Positions 1 through 7,721 of a stretch of DNA of 24,876 nucleotides are shown here, in pieces (position 1 is the first letter of the stretch; every line of letters starts with the position of its first letter). The notes under the pieces are model-generated. The model saw nothing but the letters and a program-made list of their open reading frames with translations. It was not told where the DNA came from and searched no databases. Location of the stretch: NCBI GenBank assembly GCA_023474015.1, contig JAMCYN010000035.1, forward strand, positions 1 to 24,876. Reading direction: 5' to 3'. The position numbers were made by a program, and so were the translations under genes. This DNA is from Armatimonadota bacterium (GTDB lineage Bacteria; Armatimonadota; UBA5829).

Positions 1-13
1 CCTACCAACAATC

Positions 14-48
14 AAGCGGAAAATCATCTCTGTGGTGGTTTTCCGCTT
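14..48. terminator. Terminator-like hairpin, possibly bidirectional
   Basis: A perfect 10-bp inverted repeat (AAGCGGAAAA at 14-23, TTTTCCGCTT at 39-48) encloses a 15-nt loop. On the plus strand it runs into TTCTCGTTT, a reasonable U-rich tail. On the minus strand the tail is GATTGTTGG, weaker. It lies about 325 nt past the last gene of the minus-strand block, so it could end that transcript or one arriving from outside the window on the plus strand. The A/T base of the stem is typical of bidirectional intrinsic terminators. Confidence 0.5.
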
Positions 49-133
49 TTCTCGTTTATGTCCTCCACTCAGCCCTTCCACACGTGAATCTGAGCACGAA
101 TCCGCCATCTCATTCGATGTAGCACCCGCCGAA

Positions 134-290
134 TCATGAGAACGGGGTTGCTGCTTCAGACGCCACATTTGCCCCCATTTATCTCTCGTTTCGCAAGTTC
201 TCTCTGAATCTTGAGAACGGGGCCAAACCCCGTTCTCAAGATGATTTGCGCGAATTCTTGGGGGAGCAAGAGCGCACGTGCGAAACGATG
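134..290. repeat. Nested inverted repeat with perfect 15-bp hairpin
   Basis: The core is a perfect 15-bp palindrome: ATCTTGAGAACGGGG (208-222), loop CCAAA (223-227), CCCCGTTCTCAAGAT (228-242). A third copy of the arm motif, TGAGAACGGGGTT, occurs at about 137-149. An outer pair, TCGTTTCGCA (186-195) and TGCGAAACGA (279-288), flanks the core symmetrically, so the transcript could fold into a long stem topped by the core hairpin. No T-run follows on either strand, which argues against a simple intrinsic terminator. It may be an intergenic repeat element of the host genome or an mRNA 3'-end stabiliser. Confidence 0.6.
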
Positions 291-372
291 AGTGGCCACT
301 GAAGCAGTGTAGCTTTATGTGCCGGTAGGGTTTATAATGAGATGACTCGAAACACCGAATGGAACAGTTTGA

Positions 373-1386
373 TCAATCACCCATCGCGAGTATGACCTTA
401 ACCGGCTTCTTGGTATCATCCAGCGCGGTCTGGAATGCTTCATCCGCCTGCTCAATTGGGAATTTGTGTGCTATCAGCGGTCTGGGATCGATCTGGCCTG
501 CCTGGAGCATTCTGATAACATCGGGCCAGACGTTGGGGCTCGCAAAACTCCCTCGGATCGTCTGCTCACGGAAGATAAAGTCCATCTCGTCGATGACCGC
601 CGGTTCCTCGCCATGGTAGAGCCCAATTACACAGATAGTGCCGCCGATGCGCGTGAGCTTCATTGAGTCGCGAATCATAGTGCGCCAGCCTGTGGTCGCG
701 AGCGTGCTGTCCGCTCCTTCTCCATTCGTTTCATCGAGAATTGCCTGGATGGAATTTGTCCGGCTGACATCGATTGCCGCGTTCGCGCCCAGACGCATAG
801 CGAGTTCCAGTTTGTGTGGCTTCAGACCGGTCATAAACACCTTGCTGACGCCTTTGGCCTTTGCCATGAGAAGCGAGCATAGGCCGATAGCACCGTCTCC
901 GAGGATCGCCAGGTTGCCCCCGGCTCGAACCTCCGCGCGCGCCGTCGCGCTATATGCAACCGCCAACGGCTCGAGCAGCGCTGCGACATCGAAGTCCAAT
1001 TCAGTCCCGATCTTAAAGACTGAGCGAGCGGGGGTCACGATATACTCAGCGAACGCGTTGAAGAGGCGCGGAGCAACCTCGCAGAGGTTATAGCGCCCCT
1101 TCTTGCAGTAGTCGCAGTCCCCACAGCCAATATGGTTCTCTCCAACCACTCTGTCGCCCGGTGCAAAACCTTCGACATGGCTTCCAACTGCGGCGACCTC
1201 CCCAGAAAACTCGTGTCCAAACCTTGCCGGCATTGCCCAAGGAAAGAGACCGTTGTATATATTTACATCGGTCCCGCAAAGACCGCAGCACTTGACCCGA
1301 ATGAGAACCTCATTGGGTCCGGGTTCCGGCACCGCCGCTTCTTCTATGCGCAAACGACGCGGTGCGTCGATAATAAGAACTTTCAT
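373..1386 (-). CDS. Zinc-dependent medium-chain alcohol/polyol dehydrogenase
   Basis: This 337-residue protein is an NAD(P)-dependent medium-chain dehydrogenase of the threonine/sorbitol dehydrogenase type, oxidising a secondary hydroxyl of a sugar, polyol or hydroxy acid in the cytoplasm. The catalytic zinc site is visible as C37 (CGLCGTD), H58-E59 (GHEFSGEV) and E139 (LLEPLAVA). The structural zinc lobe has C88, C91, C94 and C102. The nucleotide-binding loop is GDGAIG at 163-168. Length is normal for the family. I place the start at the ATG at 1386 because GGAGG lies 7 nt upstream; an in-frame start 24 nt earlier has no better site. It is the last gene of the block, after the secreted DUF6259-like glycosidase, which points to oxidation of a released sugar or its derivative. 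The exact substrate cannot be read from the sequence. Confidence 0.93.
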   Translation of the reverse strand: MKVLIIDAPRRLRIEEAAVPEPGPNEVLIRVKCCGLCGTDVNIYNGLFPWAMPARFGHEFSGEVAAVGSHVEGFAPGDRVVGENHIGCGDCDYCKKGRYNLCEVAPRLFNAFAEYIVTPARSVFKIGTELDFDVAALLEPLAVAYSATARAEVRAGGNLAILGDGAIGLCSLLMAKAKGVSKVFMTGLKPHKLELAMRLGANAAIDVSRTNSIQAILDETNGEGADSTLATTGWRTMIRDSMKLTRIGGTICVIGLYHGEEPAVIDEMDFIFREQTIRGSFASPNVWPDVIRMLQAGQIDPRPLIAHKFPIEQADEAFQTALDDTKKPVKVILAMGD

Positions 1387-1556
1387 CTCACAGCCTCCAC
1401 AAGCAACCACGCATCGCTTCGAAGAAAGCGATCACGTTCTCTGTCGGAACACAACGGCACATTGCCGAGAATGGTGTCAAAGCGCCTGTTTCTTATGCAA
1501 AGCGGGTTTACCGCCGCCTGCCGGTCCACAATAACTTGACGGTGGCGTCCATCCAT
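1383..1556 (-). CDS. Possible 57-residue ORF or gene remnant overlapping the dehydrogenase
   Basis: A short frame begins with ATG at 1556 and ends with a TGA that overlaps the dehydrogenase start as ATGA, the usual arrangement for coupled genes. The last 30 residues (FDTILGNVPL, ERDRFLRSDAWLLVEAV) look protein-like, while the N-terminal part does not. The upstream ribosome binding site is weak (GGCGAG). I do not recognise the family. It may be the C-terminal remnant of a gene once coupled to the dehydrogenase, or chance. The 187-nt interval it occupies has no other clear feature apart from a 7-bp hairpin (ATCGCTT at 1413-1419, AAGCGAT at 1426-1432) and a TTGACA-like hexamer (1480-1475) without a good -10 partner. 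Confidence 0.25.
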   Translation of the reverse strand: MDGRHRQVIVDRQAAVNPLCIRNRRFDTILGNVPLCSDRERDRFLRSDAWLLVEAVR

Positions 1557-1573
1557 TGCTCGCCGTCAGGGCA

Positions 1574-3880
1574 TCAGTTGCTGACGTTTCTGCCTCCGAC
1601 CGCCGACAACTGAATCATCAACAACTTTCCGCTCCCAAGAGTGTCACTCTTGAGGAGACTGCCCGAGTTGCCCTGTTCGATTACTGTCTTACTTCCCAGC
1701 TCATGCCTGGTCACAGTATACGTGCCCAGCTTCTCCAACGCGCAGGTGGCTAGATCAATCTTATAATCGAATGTCAGCGTTTTGTCGGAGATGTTCATGA
1801 AGAAGCATCCTATGTCACCGTCGTTCGACTCCCAGGCAGATGCGATCACGGCTGGCCGAGGTTTTGCGTCCTGTCCCCGGTCCACCATAGGCAGTTGCGT
1901 GAGGACTTTCGGATCTCGCAACCTGGCACCCAGATTAAGGTATTTACCCGCGAATTCACGGCGACAGGCGCTGAGGTACTGCAAGAATTTCAGCCTCCGT
2001 ATATCCGGGTTGTCGCCGTAGATAGCACTTGCGAGTCCGGTGGGGCCCTGGACTCCAGCCAGATAGATAGAACCTACATAAGGAAGGAAAGGCCGCGGAT
2101 CCTGCCAGTTGTATCCGTAAGTACTAATGTAATCGTGGTAGACTACGTCGTACACGGGGAGCACGTCCGCCTTGTTATACTGCTGGAGGGCTATGTCCAG
2201 TTCGCCCATGTAGGGCTCGCACCAGAACTCGCCGCTCAGGACGATCTTCTTGCCGGCTGCCAGGCTCTCACGCCTTACTCGTGCGAAAAGCTCCCGGACC
2301 CCCTGAGTCCAGCTATTGCCGCCCCCCAGGGGATGGCCGTGGGTCGGGTCAAAGCATTCCGTGTGGTAGACATCAACTTGATCGTAGTAGATGCCGTCGC
2401 AGTCGTATTCCTGGATGATCTTCCGGCCCATCTCCGAGTACTTGTCCTGCCAGAATTTGGTGGCCGGGCACATAGTTCTGTAAGGCATATGAACAATGCC
2501 TGCATACTCTATCAATCCGCCGTGCGGTTTGCCGTCAGGGGACTTTGCCGCAGCGTTTGCCGCAGCTTCGGAATAGCTGGGGGCGTCGGTGGCGTAGATA
2601 AAGGCATTCGTGTAGGGCATATAGTAGAGACCGTGTTTGTGGCCTTTGGAAATCGCTTGTTTGAACGCCTCTTCACCCATCTTGGGGGGAAAGAAGTCCG
2701 GATACTTGTTGTCGAACCCGTGGATCATCCAATGGGTTACCCAGAGGCCCAATGGATAGCCGTATGTCTTGCCGAGCTTGAGCCTGCCCTCAAATTCTTC
2801 GTCGTCCCTGCCGGCGCACTGCTCCCAGAAGTCCAGCTTTTTGAACCAGTCTGGCAGGTCGTCGCGCTTCGCGAGAGTGCCCTTGGCACACCACGGCTGG
2901 CGTATAGCCCATTTGCGATAGATGCGGGCGGCATCGTACCAGTCACCTTGAAACACACCTACCGCTACAGGATAACTCGATTCAAACTTTTTTATCTGCT
3001 CCCCGTAGGCGTTGATGCAATAATAGCTGTGTCGTAGCAAAGCCGTGCGGGTGGCGGCGTCGGTGTCGCCTCGCAAGCCCTTCTCCAGATAATCAGGGTC
3101 CTCGGGGCAGACGTACACTCCACCTTGGCAGCCGTAATAGGCCTGGTACGGCAACGCCTGATTATAATGTCCTTCACCCAGAGGTCTGAAGCTGGCTTCT
3201 CCGGTGCGACAAGTCGGGTTGGAAAGCCCTCCGGCGTCGTAGTCCGTCGGATCATCTCCCTGTCCGGCTTTCAATCGGCCGAGCGCCGGAAACTGGACGA
3301 ACCGCAGCCCCATATCCGGACTACGGTTCGTCACGCTGCAAGTCCAGCGCGACATTCCCTCGGGTCCGAGATGCACGCGGCCCTCGATATCCAGAATACC
3401 GGGCTGCCCCGGAGCGGACACGCCGATCCAGGATAAGATCAGCTCGATCCCAGTCGAGGTCTTTCGCCACGTATAGCGATGTTGAGCCTTGTCGAAGCCG
3501 ACGGCGGGTATCTCGCGCCGGTCAGGGCTCAACAAGGTTACTCCGACCAGAGTCGGAGCATCATTCACCGATGTGGGGAAGAGATAGTCTCGTTTGATCT
3601 TCGGATCGTATAGTCCGCGCAGGGCAAATGTGTTGCGATCGAATGCCAGGGCCATGTCCGAGTTAACCAAGACAAGTAGTTCATCCGTCTCCAGACCCAC
3701 CGCCGGAGGGACTTCCACCTTAATACACCCGTCAAGCTGGTCGAACGAGACGGCGGCCGCGCGTTCCGCGAACCCTGGATACGCGAACGCAGCTAGCGTG
3801 ACCGACATCCCAACGCTACACAAGTATCGAATCACCTGACGTAATCCGAACCGCCGCACAGGGCACTTTCTGATGATCAC
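1574..3880 (-). CDS. Secreted DUF6259-like glycoside hydrolase (TIM barrel)
   Basis: A 768-residue exported protein that resembles the DUF6259 group of alpha-galactosidase/amylase-type TIM-barrel proteins. The N-terminus is basic then hydrophobic (about 18-36), as in a signal peptide. A beta-sandwich region fills roughly 50-330. The barrel follows, with LDFWEQCAG near 349, CDGIYYDQVD with D500 as the likely nucleophile, and LSGEFWCEP near 548-556 with E551 or E555 as possible acid/base. A short beta domain closes the protein. The start is GTG at 3880, preceded by a perfect GGAGGT with 6-nt spacing. The open frame extends 82 codons further upstream, but that part reads as a fragment of another family (see 3894-4126), so the longer start is rejected. 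Its role is probably extracellular cleavage of a glycan. The substrate is unknown. Confidence 0.85.
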   Translation of the reverse strand: MIIRKCPVRRFGLRQVIRYLCSVGMSVTLAAFAYPGFAERAAAVSFDQLDGCIKVEVPPAVGLETDELLVLVNSDMALAFDRNTFALRGLYDPKIKRDYLFPTSVNDAPTLVGVTLLSPDRREIPAVGFDKAQHRYTWRKTSTGIELILSWIGVSAPGQPGILDIEGRVHLGPEGMSRWTCSVTNRSPDMGLRFVQFPALGRLKAGQGDDPTDYDAGGLSNPTCRTGEASFRPLGEGHYNQALPYQAYYGCQGGVYVCPEDPDYLEKGLRGDTDAATRTALLRHSYYCINAYGEQIKKFESSYPVAVGVFQGDWYDAARIYRKWAIRQPWCAKGTLAKRDDLPDWFKKLDFWEQCAGRDDEEFEGRLKLGKTYGYPLGLWVTHWMIHGFDNKYPDFFPPKMGEEAFKQAISKGHKHGLYYMPYTNAFIYATDAPSYSEAAANAAAKSPDGKPHGGLIEYAGIVHMPYRTMCPATKFWQDKYSEMGRKIIQEYDCDGIYYDQVDVYHTECFDPTHGHPLGGGNSWTQGVRELFARVRRESLAAGKKIVLSGEFWCEPYMGELDIALQQYNKADVLPVYDVVYHDYISTYGYNWQDPRPFLPYVGSIYLAGVQGPTGLASAIYGDNPDIRRLKFLQYLSACRREFAGKYLNLGARLRDPKVLTQLPMVDRGQDAKPRPAVIASAWESNDGDIGCFFMNISDKTLTFDYKIDLATCALEKLGTYTVTRHELGSKTVIEQGNSGSLLKSDTLGSGKLLMIQLSAVGGRNVSN

Positions 3881-3886
3881 TGCAAT

Positions 3887-3892
3887 ACCTCC
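3887..3892 (-). promoter_or_regulatory. Ribosome binding site deciding a GTG start
   Basis: GGAGGT on the minus strand lies 6 nt before the GTG at 3880. It places the glycosidase start just ahead of its signal peptide and excludes the 82-codon upstream extension. Confidence 0.75.
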
Positions 3893-3893
3893 G

Positions 3894-4126
3894 TTGATAA
3901 TAGCATGAAATGGAGAGCCTAGAGTCCGGACCAACCACTGCGTCCACTCTCCTGTTGACACGGGGTAATGCGAGAAAGCATATTCTCGCACTTTCTCATG
4001 CCACTTCATACACCAGTCTTCGCCCGTATGAATGTGAGCATATGCAGTTGCCACAAGCGCCTCGACTTGAACCCACCAGGGTTTACAATCTGGTTTCGCC
4101 CAGGCGACAGGTTCGACACCATCCAC
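3894..4126 (-). pseudogene. Remnant of an N-acylglucosamine 2-epimerase (AGE) family gene
   Basis: Between the UroD-family stop and the glycosidase start, an open frame encodes about 70 residues matching the C-terminal end of AGE-family epimerases/isomerases. Visible motifs are KPWWVQVEALVA (family consensus K-WW-x-EAL), HTGEDWCMKWHEKVREYAF, SHYPV and GEWTQWL, then a shortened PFH segment. A complete family member is about 400 residues, so the first four fifths and part of the last loop are missing. There is no ribosome binding site for it, and the frame happens to run on into the glycosidase. It is best read as a gene eroded to its 3' end, implying that an epimerase once sat between the UroD and glycosidase genes. 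Confidence 0.7.
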
Positions 4127-4137
4127 ATCTCTGCCAC

Positions 4138-5409
4138 TCAGATTGGGTATTGACCGACATCCTTCACAGCTTGATACATTGCAACAATGTTCTCCACGGG
4201 AGTACCGGCTTGCACGTTGTGGATGGCGTTAAAAACGAATCCCCCGCCGGGTCCGAAGATCCTGAGCCGTTCTCTCACCTGTTCCCGCACTTGCTCGGGC
4301 GTGCCGAAGGGAAGTGTCCACTGAGTATCCACGCCGCCGCCCCAAAATGTGACCCGTTCACCGAAATTCTGCTTAAGCCACTGCGGGTCCATGCCTGCGG
4401 CTGAACACTGCACTGGGTTAAGTATGTCGAACCCGGCGTCGATTAACTCGTCTATCATGGTCACGATCGAGCCGCACGAGTGGATGAATGTTTTCCACTT
4501 TGTGTTCTTGTGGACCCAGTCGTTCACGGCCTTGTGGAACGGCTTGAAAAGGTCGCGGTATGCATCGGTTGATATGAACGGCCCGTTCTGGGCACCGAAA
4601 TCAGTGCCCGTCACGAACGCGGCAGAGACTCTGTCACCGACCACGGCGTATATCTTCTCCAAGTTCTTCATGGCAATCTCGCACTGACGCTCGAAGATAT
4701 TGTAAATGTAGTCGCGGCGGATGACCGTGCTCATATACCACTCGGTAATGTCGCGAATTCCCTTTGGGTTCTTCAGCCACGGAGCCGGCACCAAGGCGAT
4801 GTCCCCGAACGAGGTTCCGCCAAAGCTGCCCAGTACCGCCCTGTCACCCTCCGAGTCGATTTGCGCGATCCTGCAGTTGAGCCGCCTGAGCGTCTCGTCC
4901 GAGACCGGGCCGAACTCCTCAAGGTTGTCCTCCACGTTCAGATTATCATCATCGACTGGAGATTGACGGACTATTGCGTCGAAGTAGAACCCGCCCTTGG
5001 GCATGTGCCCGCTTGGAGGCACAGTCTTATCGCCCTCGGGATACAGATATATGTCACCATTGGGCTCGGGCTTGGTGTTGAACTTTTCGGGCACGAGCAA
5101 CGGGGTGCCGTCCCAGAACTTCCAGGGCTTCCAACATTCATTCCTGAAACCGAAGAGAGTAGTGGTATCAGCCAGACCGACCACATCAACACCCAGAGCT
5201 TCCATCAGATCCGGCGCGATCTCCCCAAGCATTTGGTAAGGCTCCACAACCTTGACCGGCGTCCCGGGATCGTCCAACCCAATCGCCTGTCGCAACAGGT
5301 AGACCGAAGTTGCGTGCATTCCGGTAACCACGGTTGCCCCCAGGTCCACTGGTATGCGATCCGGCTCCTTATGATTTAGTGACAAGTCAATACGCTCGCG
5401 TGAAGTCAT
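4138..5409 (-). CDS. Uroporphyrinogen decarboxylase (URO-D) family protein, paralogue 1
   Basis: A 423-residue member of the URO-D/methyltransferase TIM-barrel superfamily. It begins MTSRER and has EPDRIPVD near 15-22, typical of non-haem UroD homologues, and lacks the RQAGR-type N-terminal motif of haem-biosynthetic HemE. A putative metal site is H310-S-C312 followed by NPVQC (C335), and FWGGGVDTQ ends a barrel strand. In corrinoid-type relatives (MtaA, MtbA, CmuA) a third zinc ligand is a Cys near the C-terminus; here that region reads FNAIHNVQ with H397. I chose the ATG at 5409, which matches the family start; a GTG at 5436 is possible. A close paralogue lies at 11431-12654. It may transfer methyl groups from the corrinoid protein encoded upstream, but this is inference. 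Confidence 0.85.
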   Translation of the reverse strand: MTSRERIDLSLNHKEPDRIPVDLGATVVTGMHATSVYLLRQAIGLDDPGTPVKVVEPYQMLGEIAPDLMEALGVDVVGLADTTTLFGFRNECWKPWKFWDGTPLLVPEKFNTKPEPNGDIYLYPEGDKTVPPSGHMPKGGFYFDAIVRQSPVDDDNLNVEDNLEEFGPVSDETLRRLNCRIAQIDSEGDRAVLGSFGGTSFGDIALVPAPWLKNPKGIRDITEWYMSTVIRRDYIYNIFERQCEIAMKNLEKIYAVVGDRVSAAFVTGTDFGAQNGPFISTDAYRDLFKPFHKAVNDWVHKNTKWKTFIHSCGSIVTMIDELIDAGFDILNPVQCSAAGMDPQWLKQNFGERVTFWGGGVDTQWTLPFGTPEQVREQVRERLRIFGPGGGFVFNAIHNVQAGTPVENIVAMYQAVKDVGQYPI

Positions 5410-5503
5410 TTTTCCGACACTCTCCAAAACTCTCACACCGAATTTCCCGCACGCTCAAGAACGAGAGCACAGCGGCGGCCCCGTGCCCACAAGAAAACTC
5501 GTC

Positions 5504-7564
5504 CTATATCGCAGGTGAAGGAGGCGCATCCGCGCCGGTATTAGCGGGCACGGGACTATACCCTTCTCCACCATACATCTCTTTGAGCCTGCCAATGTAT
5601 GCACAGACTGTATCATAGTAGCTTACAAGAGTACCCTCACAGCCACGATCCGGCATCTTTTGCGCATGTAAATCCATATAGCGATCCGCCAAGCTCATTG
5701 CAGCATCGCAAACCGACCTCACATTCTGACGCTTTGTGTCATCCAGTGTTCCGGGGTCGGCGTCCTTGCAGATGGACTGCAATTCCACGAGCGTTGCCAT
5801 CGCCTGCAAATGCACGGATGTGCACTTGATCCGATTGATGAGGAACTCCAGGTAAATGATGCCTGATTTGGAAATGGTCGCCGAAAGGCACGCATCTAGT
5901 TCTTTGCCAACGGCGTCGAATTTCTCCCCAATTTCGTCCAACGCTTCAAGACTCCAAAGTCCGGCATAACCCAACTTGCCGCCCAAGTTGTACCAGCACG
6001 GCTCGAAACAGAATCCGATGTTTTCGAGCGTGTTTCTCACCTGATGGTCGGCCTCATCCAGTTGTTTCATTGATTCAACGAATCTCCGGACACTCCCCAC
6101 GCCTAAAGCGGCCGCATAATGCTCATAGAATTCCTCCACGGAGAAAGGTCCATGAATGCAGGCGAGAGAAGCATATCTAAACGCTGTCTTGTTTTCTGCC
6201 GTCCTCCAATGATTGAAGCTAACACCGTAGACAGGCGTGTCTTTAATAACTTCCCGGATGTTTTCAAGTATCTGATATGTCCCAAGCACTGCGTTCTGTT
6301 GCAGGAACATATTTCCATCGAACTCCAGCCAGCTATAAAAGACAGTCCGGCCTAAGTCCTCTTTGTTAAGTCTCATGGCTTTTACGGATTCCGCGGAATG
6401 CCTTGCGCCGTGAGCAGGCATAAACGCCAGATCGATGCTCTTCGGTACGTATCTTCGCATAAGCGCCAGCGCAACTTTAAGGCTATCGTGTTCAGTGCAG
6501 TAAACACCAGCGCAAAGCCTGGGCCGATTCATCCCCTGCCATCGCTTGTTCAGCTCAACCAACAACTTTATGTTCTTGCCGAGCTCAACAAGAGTGCCGT
6601 ACATCTGTTGTAGATTATCACTCAGTAGGGAGACTACTTCTTCATCTTTCAAAGCAGCATCACTAAACAGAGTGCTTATCGTGTTCCTTAGCTCATCCAC
6701 ACTCCTTTCACCAGCATCGCCGCCGGTCTCTTGAGTCATGAGTTCCAGGACGTCTATTGAAGGATATTGGGAGACAATCGCTTCCGCGGTAGCCATGCAG
6801 TCCTCAATGTCCATATCGCGAGGCTCAAAAGAAAGCTGCACGGTCATCCCAACCCGCTTAGCCTCTTCCACCACTTGCTGAAGCCAAGCAATTGCCGCCT
6901 TGCTTTTTTCCACTTCATCGTCGTAAAATGGCTCGATACTTGGTATGCAGAAGGTCTTGTTGTTTCTCACAACCTTGAAGACCGGCCGATCCGGGACAAT
7001 ATTGGTCCGTCCATAGAAGAACCCGCCAGCCCGTATCTGGTCGTGGGCTAGTTCGGCCTCGTACCACATCCCGGGATAGCAGTGGAACGCTATGCTGTTC
7101 ATCCTCAGCCTGGCCAGATTGCGAATGTATTCCCTGGCCTCCTCCAAAGGATATGAAGAAATGTCCATGGGGAAGTTGATATGCTGCCTGATTCCTCTTT
7201 TCCTTACTGCGGGTTTGACGACGGCGGACCAGTCTTTCAGTTTGTCGATATCCAGCTTATCAGGAAGCACAGGCCCAGTGATTTCAAACAGGTAACCTGC
7301 ATATTCAAGGGCCGTATACACTGAATGAAGGACACATGCCGGATCGTAACCAGACAAAGTAATAGTATTTTCGTCCCTACACCAAGAGACGGAAAACGAG
7401 TACTCAGGAAGCGAAGAGTCAACCTGCAACCTGACGTTCCATACAGCATTCTTGTCTACTATCTTCACATCGGCTGCCTGAAGAAGTCTCCGCAAATCTT
7501 GCGCTGCATACTCCATCACTGGATCTGACTGGGCCCCAACTATCGATACGGTCAATGCATCCAT
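5504..7564 (-). CDS. GH67/GH20-like glycosidase-family protein, cytoplasmic
   Basis: A 686-residue protein without a signal peptide. Residues 1-110 form an alpha/beta domain like the accessory N-terminal domain of GH67 alpha-glucuronidases and GH20 hexosaminidases (AAQDLRRLL, DPACVLHSVYTALEYAG). A TIM barrel follows from about 115 to 460, with acidic candidates at E247 (SFEPRD), E274 and E279 (LELMTQETGGD). The last 200 residues are largely helical. It acts presumably on an imported oligosaccharide or glycoside. It starts at ATG 7564, preceded by AAGGA at 9-nt spacing, and ends with TAG. Its neighbours are the secreted DUF4838 protein upstream, whose N-terminal domain is of the same general type, and UroD paralogue 1 downstream. 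Family assignment is from domain resemblance only; catalytic residues are unproven. Confidence 0.65.
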   Translation of the reverse strand: MDALTVSIVGAQSDPVMEYAAQDLRRLLQAADVKIVDKNAVWNVRLQVDSSLPEYSFSVSWCRDENTITLSGYDPACVLHSVYTALEYAGYLFEITGPVLPDKLDIDKLKDWSAVVKPAVRKRGIRQHINFPMDISSYPLEEAREYIRNLARLRMNSIAFHCYPGMWYEAELAHDQIRAGGFFYGRTNIVPDRPVFKVVRNNKTFCIPSIEPFYDDEVEKSKAAIAWLQQVVEEAKRVGMTVQLSFEPRDMDIEDCMATAEAIVSQYPSIDVLELMTQETGGDAGERSVDELRNTISTLFSDAALKDEEVVSLLSDNLQQMYGTLVELGKNIKLLVELNKRWQGMNRPRLCAGVYCTEHDSLKVALALMRRYVPKSIDLAFMPAHGARHSAESVKAMRLNKEDLGRTVFYSWLEFDGNMFLQQNAVLGTYQILENIREVIKDTPVYGVSFNHWRTAENKTAFRYASLACIHGPFSVEEFYEHYAAALGVGSVRRFVESMKQLDEADHQVRNTLENIGFCFEPCWYNLGGKLGYAGLWSLEALDEIGEKFDAVGKELDACLSATISKSGIIYLEFLINRIKCTSVHLQAMATLVELQSICKDADPGTLDDTKRQNVRSVCDAAMSLADRYMDLHAQKMPDRGCEGTLVSYYDTVCAYIGRLKEMYGGEGYSPVPANTGADAPPSPAI

Positions 7565-7683
7565 TACTCTTTATCCTTTCCGCCACTCGTAGACTATCAA
7601 CAAACTAAATGCGTGCTCATAATTGCCTGTCTGATGCTGCCCCTCCATGCAAGTAAGCAACTCAGAGACAGGATAGGTAAGTG

Positions 7684-7721
7684 CTCTCGAACTGACCCGA
7701 GAGAACCACATAAGTCAGTTC
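7684..7721 (-). other. Overlapping alternative hairpins after the DUF4838 gene
   Basis: Two inverted repeats share bases. GAACTGAC (7689-7696) pairs with GTCAGTTC (7714-7721), and CTCTCG (7684-7689) pairs with CGAGAG (7698-7703). They cannot form together. They begin at the stop codon of the DUF4838 gene in a 156-nt gap. No T-run follows, so this is not a standard terminator. The remainder of the gap shows no clear promoter or gene. Confidence 0.3.

Larger units (their letters stand above)
1..372. other. Non-coding region downstream of the gene block
   Basis: I see no convincing gene in this stretch. It holds the hairpin at 14-48 and the nested inverted repeat at 134-290. The remainder shows no clear promoter, tRNA or coding signal on either strand. 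Its position after the last gene suggests a 3' boundary of the operon. Confidence 0.6.

Noticed and set aside
1895..3037. Long plus-strand frame (380 codons)
   Set aside because: It is antisense to the secreted glycosidase, which has a signal peptide, motifs and a ribosome binding site; the plus-strand peptide shows no family features.
3881..4126. 82-codon N-terminal extension of the secreted glycosidase
   Set aside because: It encodes a truncated AGE-epimerase end, not a glycosidase domain, and the GGAGGT-GTG start at 3880 gives a proper signal peptide.
4138..5409. Annotation as HemE, haem-pathway uroporphyrinogen decarboxylase
   Set aside because: The N-terminal HemE signature is absent, two paralogues lie in a sugar locus, and the HSCGSI motif fits the methyltransferase-like side of the superfamily.
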